A DNA stretch of 64,000 nt from Ovis canadensis (GCF_042477335.2 NC_091245.1:84544501-84608500); one strand, 5' to 3'; positions 20,728 to 31,164 are shown, numbered from the stretch's first letter. The notes: generated by a model from the letters alone, not told the origin. Program-made: numbers and translations.

Positions 20728-21042
20728 GGCTTCCCTGGTAGCTCAGCTGGTAGAGAATCTGCCTACAATGCAGGAGACCCTGGTTCACATCCTGGGTCAG
20801 GAAGATCTGCTGGAGAAGGGACAGGCTACCTACTCCAGTATTCTTGGGCTTCCCTAGTGGTTCAGTTGGTAAAGAATCCATCTGCAATGTGGGAGACCTG
20901 GGTTCCATCCCTGGGTTGGGAAGATTTCCTGGAGAAGGGAACGGCCACCCACTCCAGTATTCTGGCCTGGAAAATTCCATGGACTGTATAATCCATGGGG
21001 TCACAAAGTGTCAGACACAACTGAGCGGCTTTCACTTTCACT
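20728..21042 (+). mobile_element. Double-headed Bov-tA SINE with 13-bp TSD
   Basis: Two tRNA-derived heads in tandem: the first, GGCTTCCCTGGTAGCTCAGC (20728), ends in ...CCAGTATTCTT, and a second, GGGCTTCCCTAGTGGTTCAG, starts at about 20847, followed by the full body and CACTTTC tail. A single TSD surrounds both (TTACCTCTTATTG at 20715-20727, TTACCTCTTGTTG at 21043-21055), so the dimer inserted as one unit. Confidence 0.92.
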
Positions 21043-21089
21043 TTACCTCTTGTTGATTACAGGAGCCACCTAACTGAGCTTTCCACCTC

Positions 21090-22020
21090 AGGTCTGAGCC
21101 CTCCATAGTCATCTTCAACACCCCTAAGATAAAGAGCCTACTGAGTCATTCTCCAGTTTAAAGTCTCCCAATAGCTTCATTACAACCTACAGTGTAAAGT
21201 CCATATGTGATTTTATCACATGTGAGGCTTCTCTTTCTCATCAGCCTCATGTCTTATATGCTCTAAATTTAAGTTTGTGACAATAATAAATTCCTGGCAG
21301 TCCTCTTCCTAATTGCTATTCCTTATTTAGTTCCTTCTAGTCCCCTTTTTGTGAGATAAATGTCCCACCTTTGAAAGGCTAATTTTTACCCATCCTAAAA
21401 GACAGAGCTCAAATGTTGTCTCGTCTAGATTTGGGTAGGATGTTCCATATCTGTGCTCTTATAACATCTCACACTCTTCTCCATCATAGTAGTCAACACC
21501 TGCCACTGAAATGATCTGTTTAGACAGCTCCCCAGTGGACTACAGGTCCAAGAGGTACATTTTTCTGTTTTCAAGGCTGAGTATATTCTCGGCGCATGCA
21601 GGGCAAGCCATGGCTGCTCTTTGAACTGAAATGAAAGTAATAGGAGACTTTGTGGTTTCCTGGCACATGCCTGACTGTTCTCATGTGTTTGCTCATGCTG
21701 CTCTCACACTCTTCTTAGTCCCTGAATCATCCACCCCCTTCCCATCCTTCCAGATGCACCTTAAACGTCATTTCCTCTGTGGCACTTATGTGTCCTCACC
21801 TGAGACAATCTCATCCTTACTTCAAAAAGAAACCCTAAGCACTATTCGCATGTCTCCAAGATAGTACTTTTCTCAGTAATAACCATGTCTCTTTGGCTTT
21901 TTAAGTAAGTTTTATGGACTGACAGGTGTGATTCATTTATTACACCTTGTATCTTCTGTACTGCTCAGCACATAGTAAACATTCAATAAGTGCTTGTTGA
22001 ATAAATCTCTTAATTAATTA
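21090..22020 (+). mobile_element. L2 LINE 3' region
   Basis: L2 landmarks in order: CTCCCAATAGCTTCATTACAACCTACAGTGTAAAGTCC, CCCATCCTAAAAGACAGAGCTCAAATG, a second similar module with TTGCTCATGCTGCTCTCACACTC and GATGCACCTTAAACGTCATTTCC, and the 3' end CAGCACATAGTAAACATTCAATAAGTGCTTGTTGAATAAA. It may be two overlapping L2 copies. Confidence 0.65.
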
Positions 22021-22139
22021 TCACATTGATTTACTAAGAGCTCCTGAAGTGGACAGTTGGATTACAAATAAAAGGCTGTGATTAAAAGCACATATGAATG
22101 TTAATGATTAAAAAAAAATGAAATCTTGAATGAGCTTTG

Positions 22140-22200
22140 AAATTAATCCAATTTTACAGGTGAAGAAACTAATGCCAAGTGAGTTAAAATTATTTTTTGA
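22140..22200 (+). mobile_element. MIR fragment
   Basis: Short match: AATTTTACAGGTGAAGAAACTAATGCCAAGTGAGTTAAA, corresponding to the MIR TTTTACAGATGAGGAAACTGAGG box. Confidence 0.5.
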
Positions 22201-22761
22201 ACCAAGAGAAGATTTTAGATATCCTAGCCAGCACCCAGAATCCTGCCTTGCTCACTCTCTGTTTTCTCACTTTGCTTCTCTCTGATTCTTCCATACCTAG
22301 CTTCTCTTTTCAGCCTCTCCACAAAGCAGTGCTTGTACAGACATTTGATATGATTGACAAAGATAAAAGTATCTATTTCCCCAGCTATGTATGATAGTGA
22401 CATTTTGATTACCAGGTTAAGATTTCTGCCTGAGTGGAAACAAAAGCTAATACAATATTTAATTTAGAAATAATATGAATCACAAGCCAAATTCCTTTCT
22501 CCTCATAGGAGTCTAAAACCATCCTGTACTTATTCAATAAAAAGAAATGGAATGATCAGGTTTCTTGCAATAAATTGTTTCAGCCAGAGCAATGTTTAGT
22601 GTGAGCTGGAAATACTTCTGTCTCCTGAATGTGCAGTGAGACTAACAGCTGCCACACAGAGAGCTGAGCTTCTTAATACCCTTCTCACAAACAGGTTAAC
22701 TTCATGAGAGTTGAGTTTTCAAAGACAAAAACCATCTGTATATATAGCCTCCATTATTTAA

Positions 22762-22762
<1 letters not shown>
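22201..22762. other. No recognisable feature
   Basis: Nothing recognised. Confidence 0.4.

Positions 22763-22796
<34 letters not shown>
22763..22796 (+). repeat. (CA)17 microsatellite
   Basis: Uninterrupted CA dinucleotide run ending in CATACAGACAG. Confidence 0.98.
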
Positions 22797-22800
<4 letters not shown>

Positions 22801-23177
22801 GACAGTGGGCATTGTTCAAAATAACTATAGTAATTTCTCCCCAAGAAGCTATGAGCTATATATGTGATCATACCAAAGAACATTTAGAGATCTAACAATG
22901 AGCATTTATCATGAGTAAAGGTAAGCTAATTACTACTTTCCAATTAAAAACATTTGAACAAATAGCAAAATTACTCATAAATGTGATTGATCCAGAACCT
23001 TAACCTACATTTGTCCTTTTCTTGAAAAGCAAGGGGGCATATGTTAAGAAATAGTCTCTAAAAACATTAACTAAATGACATAGCTATAATTCTAAATTAA
23101 AATTATTAAGGCTATCTTTGGTTTCCAAATGAACTTAATTATAGTATGCCTGACTTGCTGCAGTATACGTGCGGCAG
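22797..23177. other. No recognisable feature
   Basis: AT-rich, nothing recognised. Confidence 0.4.
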
Positions 23178-23241
23178 TATGCGTGCTGCAGTCCATAGGG
23201 TCGCAAAGAGTCGGACACGCCTGAGCAACTGAACTGAACTG
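23178..23241 (+). mobile_element. BovB 3' terminal fragment
   Basis: Only the last 64 or so bases of BovB: GCAGTCCATAGGGTCGCAAAGAGTCGGACACG and the AACTGAACTGAACTGA tail. Just upstream, GCAGTATACGTGCGGCAGTATGCGTG is a short imperfect tandem. Confidence 0.88.
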
Positions 23242-24238
23242 AATTTTTTGTTTGTTATATGATAACTTTGTTCCAAGGTTTTTGTCCTGAATAGCTTTTT
23301 TAATATATATCTCTTTTATGGAAAAAGAGTCAAATTAATTTTCTATTTTTGTGTGTATGTACAATTAGCATAAAAGGGAAACTTGTGAGAAACTCCCAGG
23401 ATCTTTTTTCCTCTGGCATTTGGTCGTGTATAGTGGAAAAGAATCTGAAACAATAGGTTTTATAACTAGAATAATGTATCAGTATTTAGTCTTTAAATCT
23501 TATTCTCCAAATACTGCAGATTTGGTTACTTTTGATTGATTAATCAAAAACTCTGACCCCAGTTCAAAGGACAGACCCAGTTCAAGGTTGCATTTACTAT
23601 GGTTTACTCCCAGAGCAGTTAATACTTTTTACAATAAATCTAAACCAGAAACGAAGCAGAGGGTGGACGTAACTTTCCATTGCCTCTTCTATTCCTTTTA
23701 AGTATGTCTTCAAGTTAAGAGTTCTCAAAAGCCTCAAGGAGGGACAAACCCTCAGGGTCAAAGGCTCATAGAAAGGTGGGGTCCTTGACTTGTATTCAGA
23801 ATCACATCAGCACATAACATCAGCTTATATTTTTATATAAGAAACCATATCACAAAGCCTGCTTTGAAAGATCTGCAATTCCCATTGCATTAGCATAGAG
23901 ATAATGACCTCTTCTCTCTGTGTACAGACTGTATACAGTTCACAGACTTTGCATGTTTTGCTTTTGGTTTTGTTTTACTTAATTTACACAGGGGACTTCT
24001 GAAGAAGACTAATCATAGACTATGATACTGTTCAAGGGGGAAATTTTTAATGCATTTTAATCATCCTTATAGGATGGTTCATCCTTATCCTTATAGGACA
24101 ATAAATAAGAGCAGAAGATTATTGGTGGTCACAAGACCCTTCATTGCCCCAGCTCTTCTCCGATAAAGAGATAACACTAGGCTAAACTTTTTTGAAAAGG
24201 AATACTGTCTCCATGTTCTCAAAGTGAATTATATAGAG
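23242..24238. other. No recognisable feature
   Basis: About 1 kb, nothing recognised. Confidence 0.45.
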
Positions 24239-24777
24239 CAGCAGTCTCCAACATTTTTAGCATCAGGGCAGTTTCCTGGAAGACACTTTTTCCATGCACA
24301 GAGGGAATGGTGAGAGGAAGAATGGTTTGGGTATGATTTGCTGCTGCTGCTGCTAAGTCGCTTCAGTCGTGTCCGACTCTGTGCGACCCCATAGACGGCA
24401 GCCCACCAGGCTCCGCCATCCCTCGGATTCTCCAGGCAAGAACACTGGAGTGGGTTGCCATTTCCTTCTCCAGTGCATGAAAGTGAAAAGTGAAAGTGAA
24501 GTGGATGATTTGAGCACATTACATTTATTGTACACTTTATTTCTACTTTGTGGCAATCTCAGAGTATTCCGCCTTGACTTAAGGGTTAGGGTTCAAGCTC
24601 CTATGAGAATCTAATGCTGCCACTGATCTGACAGGAGATGGAGATCAGGTAGTAATGGGAGCAATGGGGAGCAGCTGTAAATACAGTTTGCCTTCTGCCC
24701 ACCTCCTGCTGTGAAGCCCTGTTCCTAACTACCATGTACCTGGTAGCAGTCTATGCCCTGGGGGTTCAGGACCTCTG
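24239..24777. mobile_element. hAT-type non-autonomous DNA transposon with SINE inside
   Basis: Ends CAGCAGTCTCCAAC (24239) and GTTCAGGACCTCTG (to 24777) are diverged inverted repeats. Possible 8-bp TSDs ATATAGAG / ATACAGAA (six of eight) flank them. Internal GCTCCTATGAGAATCTAATGCTGCC and GAGCAGCTGTAAATACAG match a known mammalian MER-type DNA element whose name I cannot give with certainty. A Bov-A2 at 24341-24504 splits it. Confidence 0.75.
24341..24504 (-). mobile_element. Bov-A2 SINE monomer, young
   Basis: CTGCTG start, AAGTCGCTTCAGTCGTGTCCGAC, CAGGCTCCGCCATCCC, then the AAAGTGAAAAGTGAAAGTGAAG linker. CpGs are well preserved. ATGATTTG flanks it at 24333-24340 and 24505-24512 (8-bp TSD). 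Confidence 0.93.
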
Positions 24778-24785
24778 ATACAGAA

Positions 24786-25323
24786 GGACCTTTAGATGAA
24801 GTTCTGAAGTGATTTTTTTTTTAAGCCAGTCTTTAGAGACTGTCAAAAATCCCAATTAGTACCAAACAGTACAACATTTTTATTTTAAAGCAAAATCGAT
24901 TTTATAATAAACCAATGTATGTTAAATGCTTTATATTATTCAGTTGAAAGAAAACTACAAAAGAAAGAAAGCAGATTAATATTCTGGCAAACAATTTTGA
25001 AGTCTACCACCATGAACTATTTAAAAACTTGTAAGAGGCTATTATATATTTCCAAGGGATATTTTAAATTAAAAATTAAATATTCTTACGCCAGATGCCA
25101 TATTGTAAATAATATGACAGTCACTTTAACATATTTTTTCCTTTGTCAAAAGAAAAGAAAGAATTATACATAACTCTCCTTTAATATCCTCTATCTTGTG
25201 TAATGATCTTCTGAGTGGCTAGGGACTCAATTTATTTGGAAGGAATTTTATCAATATTAATGAACTGGGGAATCTGCCCCAGATTCTCCAAAACTGACAG
25301 ACTGACTCTTTTATATCCAAAAG
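24786..25323. other. No recognisable feature
   Basis: AT-rich. The 84-codon frame at 24919-25173 is lysine-rich low-complexity translation of AT-rich DNA with no recognised domain. Confidence 0.45.
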
Positions 25324-25489
25324 GGTTTCCCTGGTGGCTCAGTCAGTAAAGAATCTGCCTACAGTATAGGAGACATGGGTTCAACTTTTGGGTGGGGAAG
25401 ATCTCCTGGAGAAGGAAATGGCAACCCACGCCAGTATTCTTGCCTGGAGAATCCCAGGGACAGAGGAGCCTGGCAGGCCACAGTCCATG
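25324..25489 (+). mobile_element. Bov-tA SINE, tail truncated
   Basis: Head GGTTTCCCTGGTGGCTCAGTC and body GGAAATGGCAACCCACGCC to CACAGTCCATG. The terminal BovB-like tail is missing; sequence continues as TTCTCAGTTCAGATGG. Confidence 0.9.
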
Positions 25490-26073
25490 TTCTCAGTTCA
25501 GATGGTTAGAGAGACATTGAGGGGGAGAACAGTATTTAGCCAGGCAAAGATTAATTGACACTTTAGAAAGAAGAAGCATTATGTCAAAAAGAATAAAGAA
25601 CTGGCATTTTACTGGAGAGAAGGTAAGACACATTGGCTAGGATTAGGTTCTGGAGGGTCTTATCTGGTATATCAAGCCGGGACTCTATCCACAACATTGG
25701 AATGAGTCAAAAAATAATTCACCCAGAGCAGAGAAAGTGAATTCAATGGTATTTTAGAAAGAGAACTCTGAAAGCAATGTGGAGAAGAGATTCAATCAAA
25801 TTAAGACTAAAGACTTAGTTTAGAAGTAAACTAAAATATATTTCTTCCCCAGGGAGAAATGACAACTGATTGCATCAAGGCAATGGCTATGAGAATGGAT
25901 ATAGGATGGATTCCAGAAATGTCAGCAAGACTAGTGATCAGCAAGATGGAGAAGGTAATGGAGAAGGAGAAATTCAGAATGATTCCCCAGTCATTGACTT
26001 GAAAAACTATATAAATGATACCACTATTAAATGGCTGCCTACTTCAATATTGTTGGACAGAGGAAAATTTTTT
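25490..26073. other. No recognisable feature
   Basis: No repeat recognised. A 131-codon frame starts at 25870 in the plus strand but ends within and beyond a SINE fragment and has no known domain. Confidence 0.4.
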
Positions 26074-26146
26074 CATGGACAGAGGAGCCTGGTCAGCAAT
26101 AATCCACAGGGTTGCAGAGTCAGACACAACTGTGTGACTAACACTT
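26074..26146 (+). mobile_element. Bov SINE 3' fragment
   Basis: CATGGACAGAGGAGCCTGGTCAGC, GGTTGCAGAGTCAGACACAACTG and CTAACACTTTCACT: the last part of a Bov-tA. Confidence 0.85.
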
Positions 26147-26289
26147 TCACTACTTTTTCCACTATATACAGAGATATAGACTCAGAGAAACAGAAGGTGG
26201 ATTTAGGAAGTGGGGTGGGATGGGATGGAAATGATTATTTAATTGAACTCTGGGTTGTAAAATAATAATAAAATTAATAATATAGGCTA

Positions 26290-26455
26290 ACAAGCACTAT
26301 CCTAATCTACTTTTATCTTTACCTCATTTTCTCTGTGAGATTATTATTATTATAAATCCATGTTACAAATAAGGAAAATTAAAGAAGCTAAGTAATCTTT
26401 TAAGATTTACCCAAATACTTAAATTCCATGCCCAGTACTGTTGTGAATACATAGT
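26290..26455 (+). mobile_element. MIR SINE
   Basis: AACAAGCACTATCCTAATC, an ATTATTATTATTATAAATCC block, GTTACAAATAAGGAAAATTAAAGAAGCTAAGTAA, then ACCCAAATACTTAAATTCC. Confidence 0.65.
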
Positions 26456-26475
26456 TAAATTTAAGAAGAGAACAT

Positions 26476-27209
26476 GCTCAGTTCAGTTCGGTTCAGTCAC
26501 TCAGTCATGTCTAACTCTGTGACCCATGAACCACAGCATGCCAGGCCTCCCTACCCATCACCAACACCGGGAGTCCACCCAAACTCATGTCCATTGAGTC
26601 AGTGATGCCATCCAATCATCTCATCCTCTGTCATCCCCTTCTCCTCCCGCCCTTAATCTTTCCCAGCATCAGGGTCTTTTCAAATGAGTCAACTCTTTGC
26701 ATCAAGTATTGGAGTTTCAGCTTCAACATCAGTCCTTCCAATGAACACCCAGGATAGATTGGTTGAATCTCCTTGCAGTCCAAGGGACTCTCAAGAGTCT
26801 TCTCCAACACCACAGTTCAAAAGCATTACTTCTTCAGCACTCAGCTTTCTTTATAGTCCAATTCTCAAGTCCATACATGACTACTAGAAAAACCATAGCC
26901 TTGACTAGACTGACCTTTGTTGATAAAGTAATGTCTCTGCTTCTTAACATGCTGTCTAGATTGGTCATAACTTTCCTTCCCAGGAGTAAGTGTCTTTTAA
27001 TTTCATGGTTGCAATCACGATCTGCAGTAATTTTGGAGCCCGGAAATATAAAGTCAGCCACTGTTTCCACTGTTTCCCCATCTATTAGCCATGAAGTGAT
27101 GGGACAGGATGCCATAATCTTAGTTTTCTGAATGTTGAGCTTTAAGCCAACTTTTTCACTCTCCTCTTTCACTTTCATCAAGAGGCTTTTTAGTTCCTCT
27201 TCACTCTTT
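26476..27209 (-). mobile_element. BovB LINE, 5'-truncated
   Basis: TTCAG-type tail start through the RT C-terminal region, ending in TTAGTTCCTCTTCACT. The minus frame 26834-27181 carries the [15 protein letters not shown] block. A short deletion removes the usual GGTGGCCAAA near 26705. No clear TSD. Confidence 0.92.
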
Positions 27210-27247
27210 GGCTCTTTAGTTTCTTTGATATTTCAAAGACCTTTTCA

Positions 27248-27318
27248 CCAGATACAGTCATATTGGGGGTAGGGCTTCAACATACACATTTTGGGGGGAC
27301 ACAATTCTGTCCATGTTA
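27248..27318 (-). mobile_element. MaLR LTR end fragment
   Basis: Antisense of the LTR 5' end: GATACAGTCATATTGGGGGTAGGGCTTCAACATAC, then TTTTGGGGGGACACAATTC. Confidence 0.65.
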
Positions 27319-27329
27319 TTGGTATCAGT

Positions 27330-27490
27330 GTTTTTTTTTTTAAATCTACCACCACCATTAATTTTATTTTATTTATTTTTAATTGGGGGATAAGTGCTTT
27401 ACAATGTTGTGTTGGTTTCTGCCATACATCATGAGTCAGCCATAGGTATGCATATGTTTCCTTCCTCTTGAACCTCCCCTCCACCTCCCA
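27330..27490 (-). mobile_element. L1 3' end, antisense
   Basis: A poly(T) run at 27331-27342, TTTTAATTGGGGGATAAGTGCTTTACAATGTTGTG, CAGCCATAGGTATGCATATG and CCTCTTGAACCTCCCCTCCACC: an artiodactyl L1 3' UTR of an older type than at 13325. Confidence 0.85.
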
Positions 27491-27769
27491 CTGGTATTAA
27501 TGTTAATGTCCAAGTTAACATCTGTCATTAAATGACCAACCTGCCATTCTAACTTCATCAGCTATTGATGACTTGAGGGTACACATGCAGATAGTATATT
27601 TATCTCACCTGAAAGAGTGTTCACTGGGGAGTCCACAGTTCTCCCATTGTCCATAGCTCTGAGGAAGCACAAAGGGACTTGGCAGGACGTGTTGACAAGG
27701 AGAGGGGTCCTGGCCCTTGTACTGTGGGACTTGTTATCTTAAGTTAAAGGAAACACTAGTGCTTCCTCT

Positions 27770-28047
27770 TGGAGAAGGCAGTGGCACCCCACTCCAGTAC
27801 TCTTGCCTGGAAAACCCCATCGATGGAGGAGCCTGGTGCATTGCTGTCCATGGGCTCACTAAGAGTCGGACACGACTGAGCGACTTCACTTTCACTTTTT
27901 GCTTTCATACTTTGGAGAAGGAAATGGCAACCCACTCCAGTGTTCTTGCCTAGAGAATCCCAGGGACCAGGGAGCCTGGTGGGCTGCTGTCTCTGGGGTC
28001 ACACAGAGTTGGACATGACTGAGCAACTTAGCAGCAGCAGCGGCAGC
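27770..28047 (+). mobile_element. Bov-A2 SINE, complete dimer with TSD
   Basis: Two Bov-A monomers in tandem, each starting with GGAGAAGG.A.TGGCA.CCCACTCCAG (27770 and about 27914), joined by the CACTTTCACTTTTTGC linker and ending in AGCAGCAGCAGCGGCAGC. Flanks AGTGCTTCCTCT (27758-27769) and AGTATTTCCTCT (28048-28059) are a 12-bp TSD with two mismatches. Confidence 0.93.
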
Positions 28048-28059
28048 AGTATTTCCTCT

Positions 28060-28512
28060 AGAAAGAGTCAGCACCTGGCCAAGGCTCACACTTAGAGTAG
28101 CAAGAGGTAATGAAATCTCGTTCTATCTACTAAGTAGTCAACTAGAATACACACACCTTATGTCTTTTTCCATTTATTGACTTTCCCTTTCCAAGCAGCC
28201 CTTCTATGCTTAAGACTCCTGTTTCCTCTGGGCTGCAGCTATAGGGGACCAATTTCACATCTGGTTAACCTTAGCCTCTCATTTTCCTGCTCTACTCACA
28301 TACCAATCACTCAGAGCTGATTATTGTCCTGAAGTAGTTACACTCATCACAATTCCTAGTTTTTGAGAGTTCTTTCTCTTTGTGTCGGATTTTTCTTTTT
28401 TTTCTTCTACTTGGGGAACATCTTCTGATCACCTAAGACATTCTCTATCCACCACAACAGAGCCAAGAGAAATCTCTCCAACTTATGTTCCCACATTATT
28501 TGCAGTATTCTT
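28060..28512. other. No recognisable feature
   Basis: Nothing recognised. Confidence 0.4.
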
Positions 28513-28514
28513 CT

Positions 28515-28645
28515 GTGATGGCACTTATCAAAGTATTTATTTATTGAGTATAATTTATGAAAGACAGAAAACATGTCTCATCTCTTGTATTCCAAGGTTT
28601 TATTACTATGCTTGGTTTTTAGCAAATGCTTGATAAATCTATGTT
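28515..28645 (+). mobile_element. L2 LINE 3' end
   Basis: GATGGCACTTATCAAAGTATTTATT, AAGACAGAAAACATGTCTCATCTCTTGTATTCC and TTTTTAGCAAATGCTTGATAAA follow the L2 3' end order. Confidence 0.55.
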
Positions 28646-28717
28646 AAGTACATCATTAAGTGAAATAATTTCTCCAGTCTTGGAATTCTTAAAACATTTG
28701 TAACTGGTACTTCTCAT

Positions 28718-28800
28718 TGTATTCATCCATTCATTCATTCTTCTGCCAAAAAGCTTTTTGATACTCTGTGTTCTAAGCATCATGCTAGGTCTCCTGTGTA
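28718..28800 (-). mobile_element. L2 LINE 3' end, antisense
   Basis: TTCATCCATTCATTCATTC then TTGATACTCTGTGTTCTAAGCATCATGCTAGG resembles the antisense terminal part of L2. Confidence 0.45.
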
Positions 28801-28861
28801 TAATCACGGACAGCAAAGTGGAGTCTGGTGTCAGAACTGAGCTCACTTCTGTTTTTTTCCA

Positions 28862-28932
28862 CAGTGCATGACTGTGAGGTATTTTACCCCTTCCAGTTTC
28901 AGTTTCTGTATATATAAAATGGGAGAAATCAG
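28862..28932 (-). mobile_element. MIR fragment
   Basis: Antisense MIR: GCATGACTGTGAGGTATTTTACC, then AGTTTCAGTTTCTGTATATATAAAATGGGAG. Confidence 0.6.
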
Positions 28933-29001
28933 AGTGCTTTCTTATGCAGTGTGCTATCAGTGGTCAATCCATTTTTAAAACTTAGCACTTTTTTGCCACA
29001 T

Positions 29002-29261
29002 GAAGTGAAGTGAAGTGAAGTGAAGTGAAGTCGCTCAGTCATGTTGGACACTTTGCAACCCCATGGACTGTAGCCTACCAGGCTCCTCCGTCTATGGGAT
29101 TTTCCAGGCAAGAATACTGGAGTGCGTTGCCATTTCCTTCTCCAGGAGATCTTCCCAACCCAGGGATTGAACCCAGGTCTCCCGCATTGTAGGCAGATGC
29201 TTTCCTGTCTAAGCCACCAGGGAAGTGAGGTTTTTGTTTTGTTTTGTTTTGTTTGCCACAT
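29002..29261 (-). mobile_element. Bov-tA SINE with tandem tail, 10-bp TSD
   Basis: The tail side is six perfect GAAGT units (29002-29031), then TCGCTCAGTC and the full SINE to GAGCCACCAGGGAAG-like head (as AAGCCACCAGGGAAG), followed by TTTTG repeats at about 29230-29261. TTTGCCACAT occurs at 28992-29001 and 29262-29271 as the TSD, so both simple repeats lie inside the inserted unit. Confidence 0.93.
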
Positions 29262-29271
29262 AGGGCTTCCC

Positions 29272-29495
29272 TTTTAGCTCAGTAGGGCTTCCCTAGTAGC
29301 TCAGAAGTATAGAATCCACCTGCAAGGCAGAGCTGCAATAGACATGGGTTTGATCCCTGAGTTGGAAAGATCCCCTGGAGGAGGATATGGCAACCCACTC
29401 CAGTATTCCTGCTTGGAGAATTCCATGGATAGAGGAGCCTGGTAGGCTATAATCCAGGGGGTTGGAAAGAGTCAGACACAACTGACGGGACTTGG
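29272..29495 (+). mobile_element. Bov-tA SINE with partly duplicated head
   Basis: The first 22 bases of the tRNA head appear twice (AGGGCTTCCCTTTTAGCTCAGT then AGGGCTTCCCTAGTAGCTCAGA). The box B region GGTTTGATCCC and the body follow. Ends near ACAACTGACGGGACTTGGCATG. Confidence 0.9.
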
Positions 29496-29620
29496 CATGC
29501 ATGCATTCAAATGCTCAGTAAAGGATATTCTTTTTCTTCTTCTCTTGCTACTTCTTAACATTGCTACTTGAAAAAAAAAATCACTCTTCTCATGTATTCC
29601 ATCTGTGGTAAGTACATAGA

Positions 29621-29718
29621 AGCCCTTTGTGTTGACATAAAGCTGTTTCACATGTGTAAATATTACTTGTATGATTGGATTGCAGATTCCTTGGAGGCAG
29701 GGATTCTGTGTAAACAGA
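29621..29718 (+). repeat. 98-bp direct repeat, copy 1
   Basis: AGCCCTTTGTGTTGACAT to GTAAACAGA. Copy 2 at 30384-30481 has the same length with eight substitutions and no indels (about 92% identity, counted by eye). It contains TTCCTTGGAGGCAGGGAT, reminiscent of the L2 3' end, but I cannot assign the whole unit to a family. Confidence 0.9.
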
Positions 29719-29889
29719 AACTCTGTGAAGAGCAATTTCTCCTTCATTATGACACTGTAGCATCATTTCTAATGGTCACAATATTAGCAAGGAAAAAAGT
29801 TAGTTGTATGCATTAAAAAGGGTGAAGAATCAGGGAAGAATCCCATCCAATGGATGAGCGATAAGTACAATAATAAAAATGTACATTGA

Positions 29890-30055
29890 CAGAATGGTTC
29901 CTAGAGATCAGATGGTGTTCCACGTGCTCGAGTTCAGTCTTAGATCATATTATTTTATTCTCATAGCAACAGCTTGATATACATATACTATATCCTTGTG
30001 GAAACTGAGTCAGAAGTATTAAGTAAGCTGTCCACCGTCACTTCTTACTCCACCC
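29890..30055 (+). mobile_element. MIR-like fragment
   Basis: TATTATTTTATTCTCATAGCAACAGC, GTGGAAACTGAGTCAGAAGTATTAAGTAAGCTGTCC, ACCGTCAC. Weak but ordered match to MIR. Confidence 0.5.
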
Positions 30056-30383
30056 ATACTTTTCCAGGCTAGTGACTCCCAGATTTTAACATAGCTAACA
30101 ACATCTTAGCACTTTATATTTTATTTTGTGTTTGTCTTTCTGCTTCCATCTTTCTGTCCATTTCTAGACTATAAAGCAATATTTAACACATCATAGTTTT
30201 TCTTTAGATGCACAAAATATTTTTGGTTTGTGGTTTTTCTTTTTTAAAAGTGTGGTGCTCTAAAGAATAAGAGAAGTTATCTAGGAAATAGAAAAATCTA
30301 GGTGAGTAAATATGATAAATCAATTAAAACATGTTTAGCACATTTTTGACAAAGATAATTTTTTTGACAGTAGAGAGAAATAA
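30056..30383. other. No recognisable feature
   Basis: Nothing recognised between the MIR-like fragment and the second 98-bp repeat. Confidence 0.4.
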
Positions 30384-30481
30384 AGCCCTTTGTATTGACA
30401 TTAAGTTGTTTCACATGTGTAAAAATTACTTGTATGATTGGATTGCAAATTCCTTGGAGGCAGGGATGCTATGAAAACAGA
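30384..30481 (+). repeat. 98-bp direct repeat, copy 2
   Basis: Second copy of 29621-29718, 763 bases downstream in the same orientation. Sequences immediately outside the two copies show no clear similarity. Confidence 0.9.
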
Positions 30482-30536
30482 TATAACATTGCACATGTTG
30501 GATATGGAGAGTATCAAATATGGACTGGAGCTATCT

Positions 30537-30715
30537 GTCCCTGCATGCACCAGTGCTAAGTCACGTCAGTCATGTCTGACTCTTTGCTACCATATGAACC
30601 ATAGCCCCCAGGCTCCTCTGTCCATGGGATTCTCCAGGCAAGAACATTGGTGTGGGTCACCATGTGCTCCTCCAGGGGATCTTCCTGACCCAGGGATTGA
30701 CCCAGAGTCTCTTAT
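30537..30715 (-). mobile_element. Bov-tA SINE, head truncated
   Basis: GCTAAGTCACGTCAGTCATGTCTGAC to CCAGGGATTGACCCAGAGTCTCTTA. The tRNA 5' end is missing. Diverged. Confidence 0.88.
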
Positions 30716-31164
30716 TTGTTCTTGAATACGGGCCAGAAGGAACAAAAGTAATCAGTGGATATAATGAGCAATCCCATTAGTTTGGTCATTTTATCTTATC
30801 TTAAAGTGCTTTAAAGTCTCTGTTGATGATTATTATTATTTAGATTTGGAATTTTTTGTGTCCTCCATTTTTGTTATGTAGCACGGGTGTATTTATAGAG
30901 AATGACTAATTGGATACAGTAAGCATATGCCCTGATTTAGCAACTGCTCTGTGTTTATCATTTTTTAGTAAAGCGCTATTGTTAATGTTTACAATAAAAT
31001 GACCCTACATAGATCTGGAAGACCCCTGCTTTATTCTTCCCACTGCTAGCATGACCACATCTGCTGGTTTGTGAAGCTTGTATGCAGTGGACAGAAATCA
31101 CACGAACACATGGTTAAACCAGAGATGAGCGATTTTTCTTTCTCAGCTGTTTTTGTATGTTTAT
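30716..31164. other. No recognisable feature
   Basis: Nothing recognised. Confidence 0.4.

Noticed and set aside
22763-22796. Regular repeats as a CRISPR array
   Set aside because: Dinucleotide microsatellites have no spacers, and the genome is mammalian.
25870-26265. 131-codon plus-strand frame
   Set aside because: No recognisable domain, and it runs through a Bov SINE 3' fragment at 26074-26146; length is compatible with chance.
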